Origin: Watersipora subatra | Taxonomy: Eukaryota > Bryozoa > Gymnolaemata > Cheilostomatida > Watersiporidae | Assembly: GCF_963576615.1 (NCBI RefSeq) | Contig: NC_088714.1 | Span: 41,572,072 to 41,636,071 of the forward strand | Reading direction: 5' to 3' | DNA length: 64,000 bases | In this document: positions 61,975 through 64,000 of the stretch, piece after piece | How the letters are laid out: each line of letters opens with the position of its first letter | How positions within the stretch are numbered: the stretch's first letter is position 1 | Program-made: the position numbers and the translations under genes | The notes under the pieces: model-generated | Databases searched by the model: none | Seen by the model: only the letters and a program-made list of their open reading frames with translations | Told to the model about the DNA's origin: nothing

Positions 61975-62095
61975 CAGCTGCAATGATATGATATTGAACT
62001 GCAATGATATATGATATTGAACTGCAATGATATGATATATGATATGATATTGAACTGCAATGATATGATATATGATATGAGCTGCAATGATATGA
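61975..62095. repeat. short GATATGATATTGAACTGCAAT repeat
   Basis: Five or so irregular copies of TGATATGATATTGAACTGCA, with internal ATATGATATG duplications. Confidence 0.88.
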
Positions 62096-62424
62096 TTATA
62101 GTAAACTTGTTTGGTCTCTAAGCTGGATTATTTAAAAATTATCCATTCAAAGTATTTATTAACGAAATCAGAGAAACCGCTGATCGGTTTTTAAAAGTGA
62201 CTCTCTAGAATAGCCAATTTTTGCAATACTTTAAATTCCAATTTTGTGTAAAGAAAAGATTGAGTGCTAGCGCGATCCGCAAGATGCATGCGATTCACAA
62301 GCCGATTCATAAAATTTTATAGTCGCCACTAGAAAGTTAATGCTGAACGTTTGAATACGCCGCGGATCTTTTCAATATTTATACAATCGGTTTCAACATT
62401 TCGACCGCACTTGCAGGAGATCGA

Positions 62425-64000
62425 TGTTGCCAACTCTACACTGATAGCTTAAGACACTACTTGATCGATGTTGCCAACTCTACACTGATAGCTTAAGACA
62501 CTACTTGATCGATGTTGCCAACTCTACACTGATAGCTTAAGACACTACTTGATCGATGTTGCCAACTCTACACTGATAGCTTAAGACACTACTTGATCGA
62601 TGTTGCCAACTCTACACTGATAGCTTAAGACACTACTTGATCGATGTTGCCAACTCTACACTGATAGCTTAAGACACTACTTGATCGATGTTGCCAACTC
62701 TACACTGATAGCTTAAGACACTACTTGATCGATGTTGCCAACTCTACACTGATAGTTTATGACACTACTTGATCGATGTTGCCAACTCTACACTGATAGC
62801 TTATGACACTACTTGATCGATGTTGCCAACTCTACACTGATAGCTTAAGACACTACTTGATCGATGTTGCCAACTCTACACTGATAGCTTAAGACACTAC
62901 TTGATCGATGTTGCCAACTCTACACTGATAGCTTAAGACACTACTTGATCGATGTTGCCAACTCTACACTGATAGCTTATGACACTACTTGATCGATGTT
63001 GCCAACTCTACACTGATAGCTTAAGACACTACTTGATCGATGTTGCCAACTCTACACTGATAGTTTATGACACTACTTGATCGATGTTGCCAACTCTACA
63101 CTGATAGCTTAAGACACTACTTGATCGATGTTGCCAACTCTACACTGATAGTTTAAGACACTACTTGATCGATGTTGCCAACTCTACACTGATAGTTTAA
63201 GACACTACTTGATCGATGTTGCCAACTCTACACTGATAGTTTAAGACACTACTTGATCGATGTTGCCAACTCTACACTGATAGTTTAAGACACTACTTGA
63301 TCGATGTTGCCAACTCTACACTGATAGCTTAAGACACTACTTGATCGATGTTGCCAACTCTACACTGATAGCTTATGACACTACTTGATCGATGTTGCCA
63401 ACTCTACACTGATAGCTTAAGACACTACTTGATCGATGTTGCCAACTCTACACTGATAGCTTAAGACACTACTTGATCGATGTTGCCAACTCTACACTGA
63501 TAGCTTAAGACACTACTTGATCGATGTTGCCAACTCTACACTGATAGTTTATGACACTACTTGATCGATGTTGCCAACTCTACACTGATAGCTTAAGACA
63601 CTACTTGATCGATGTTGCCAACTCTACACTGATAGCTTATGACACTACTTGATCGATGTCGCCAACTCTACACTGATAGCTTAAGACACTACTTGATCGA
63701 TGTCGCCAACTCTACACTGATAGCTTAAGACACTACTTGATCGATGTTGCCAACTCTACACTGATAGCTTAAGACACTACTTGATCGATGTTGCCAACTC
63801 TACACTGATAGCTTAAGACACTACTTGATCGATGTTGCCAACTCTACACTGATAGCTTAAGACACTACTTGATCGATGTTGCCAACTCTACACTGATAGC
63901 TTAAGACACTACTTGATCGATGTTGCCAACTCTACACTGATAGCTTAAGACACTACTTGATCGATGTTGCCAACTCTACACTGATAGTTTATGACACTAC
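62425..64000. repeat. 44-bp satellite-like array, truncated by window edge
   Basis: About 36 units of TTGATCGATGTTGCCAACTC plus TACACTGATAGCTTAAGACACTAC. Units are almost identical. The only common variation is GCTTAAG, GTTTAAG, GTTTATG or GCTTATG at one place, plus two consecutive GATGTCGCC units. The array starts at about 62425 and continues past the window end. Confidence 0.97.

Overview
The window is animal nuclear DNA: split genes with GT-AG introns, a protein kinase of the animal MSK family, a MAM domain, AT-rich introns, and dense minisatellites and cut-and-paste DNA transposons. An invertebrate, possibly a lophotrochozoan, is my best guess; that is inference and the sequence does not name the species. 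Most long open frames here are minisatellites or transposon interiors, not genes. All gene models below were built by hand from splice signals, phase continuity and family motifs.

Region 1 (1-3073) is a 13-bp minisatellite, an unassigned stretch and a MITE. Region 2 (3074-34930) is a tandem segmental duplication. Each unit carries one complete 12-exon gene on the + strand (A: 3417-20580; B: 22171-33685). Each gene encodes a predicted secreted protein of 609 residues: signal peptide, basic and Thr-rich linker, plant-type heme peroxidase domain, second Thr/Pro linker, and a C-terminal MAM domain. All twelve exons have identical lengths in the two copies. The introns have diverged through transposon insertions unique to one copy, several with an intact empty site in the other, and through independent expansion of minisatellites.

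Region 3 (34702-59430, - strand) is the 3' half of an MSK-type kinase gene (RPS6KA5/RPS6KA4 group; JIL-1 in Drosophila). Eight exons encode the whole C-terminal kinase domain, a MAPK-docking-like tail, a Ser-rich tail and a final basic nuclear-localisation-like motif. The N-terminal kinase half must lie beyond position 64000. This gene converges on peroxidase B, with about 1 kb between the two stop codons. The duplication also copied the last MSK exon, and that orphan copy survives as a broken pseudo-exon (21599-21771) between the two peroxidase genes. Hence the duplicated block was peroxidase gene plus MSK 3' end.

The MSK introns hold many unrelated minisatellites, at least two hAT-type elements, several TA-flanked elements, one PIF/Harbinger-like element and tRNA-related SINEs. 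The window ends in a 44-bp satellite-like array (62425-64000) that runs off the edge.
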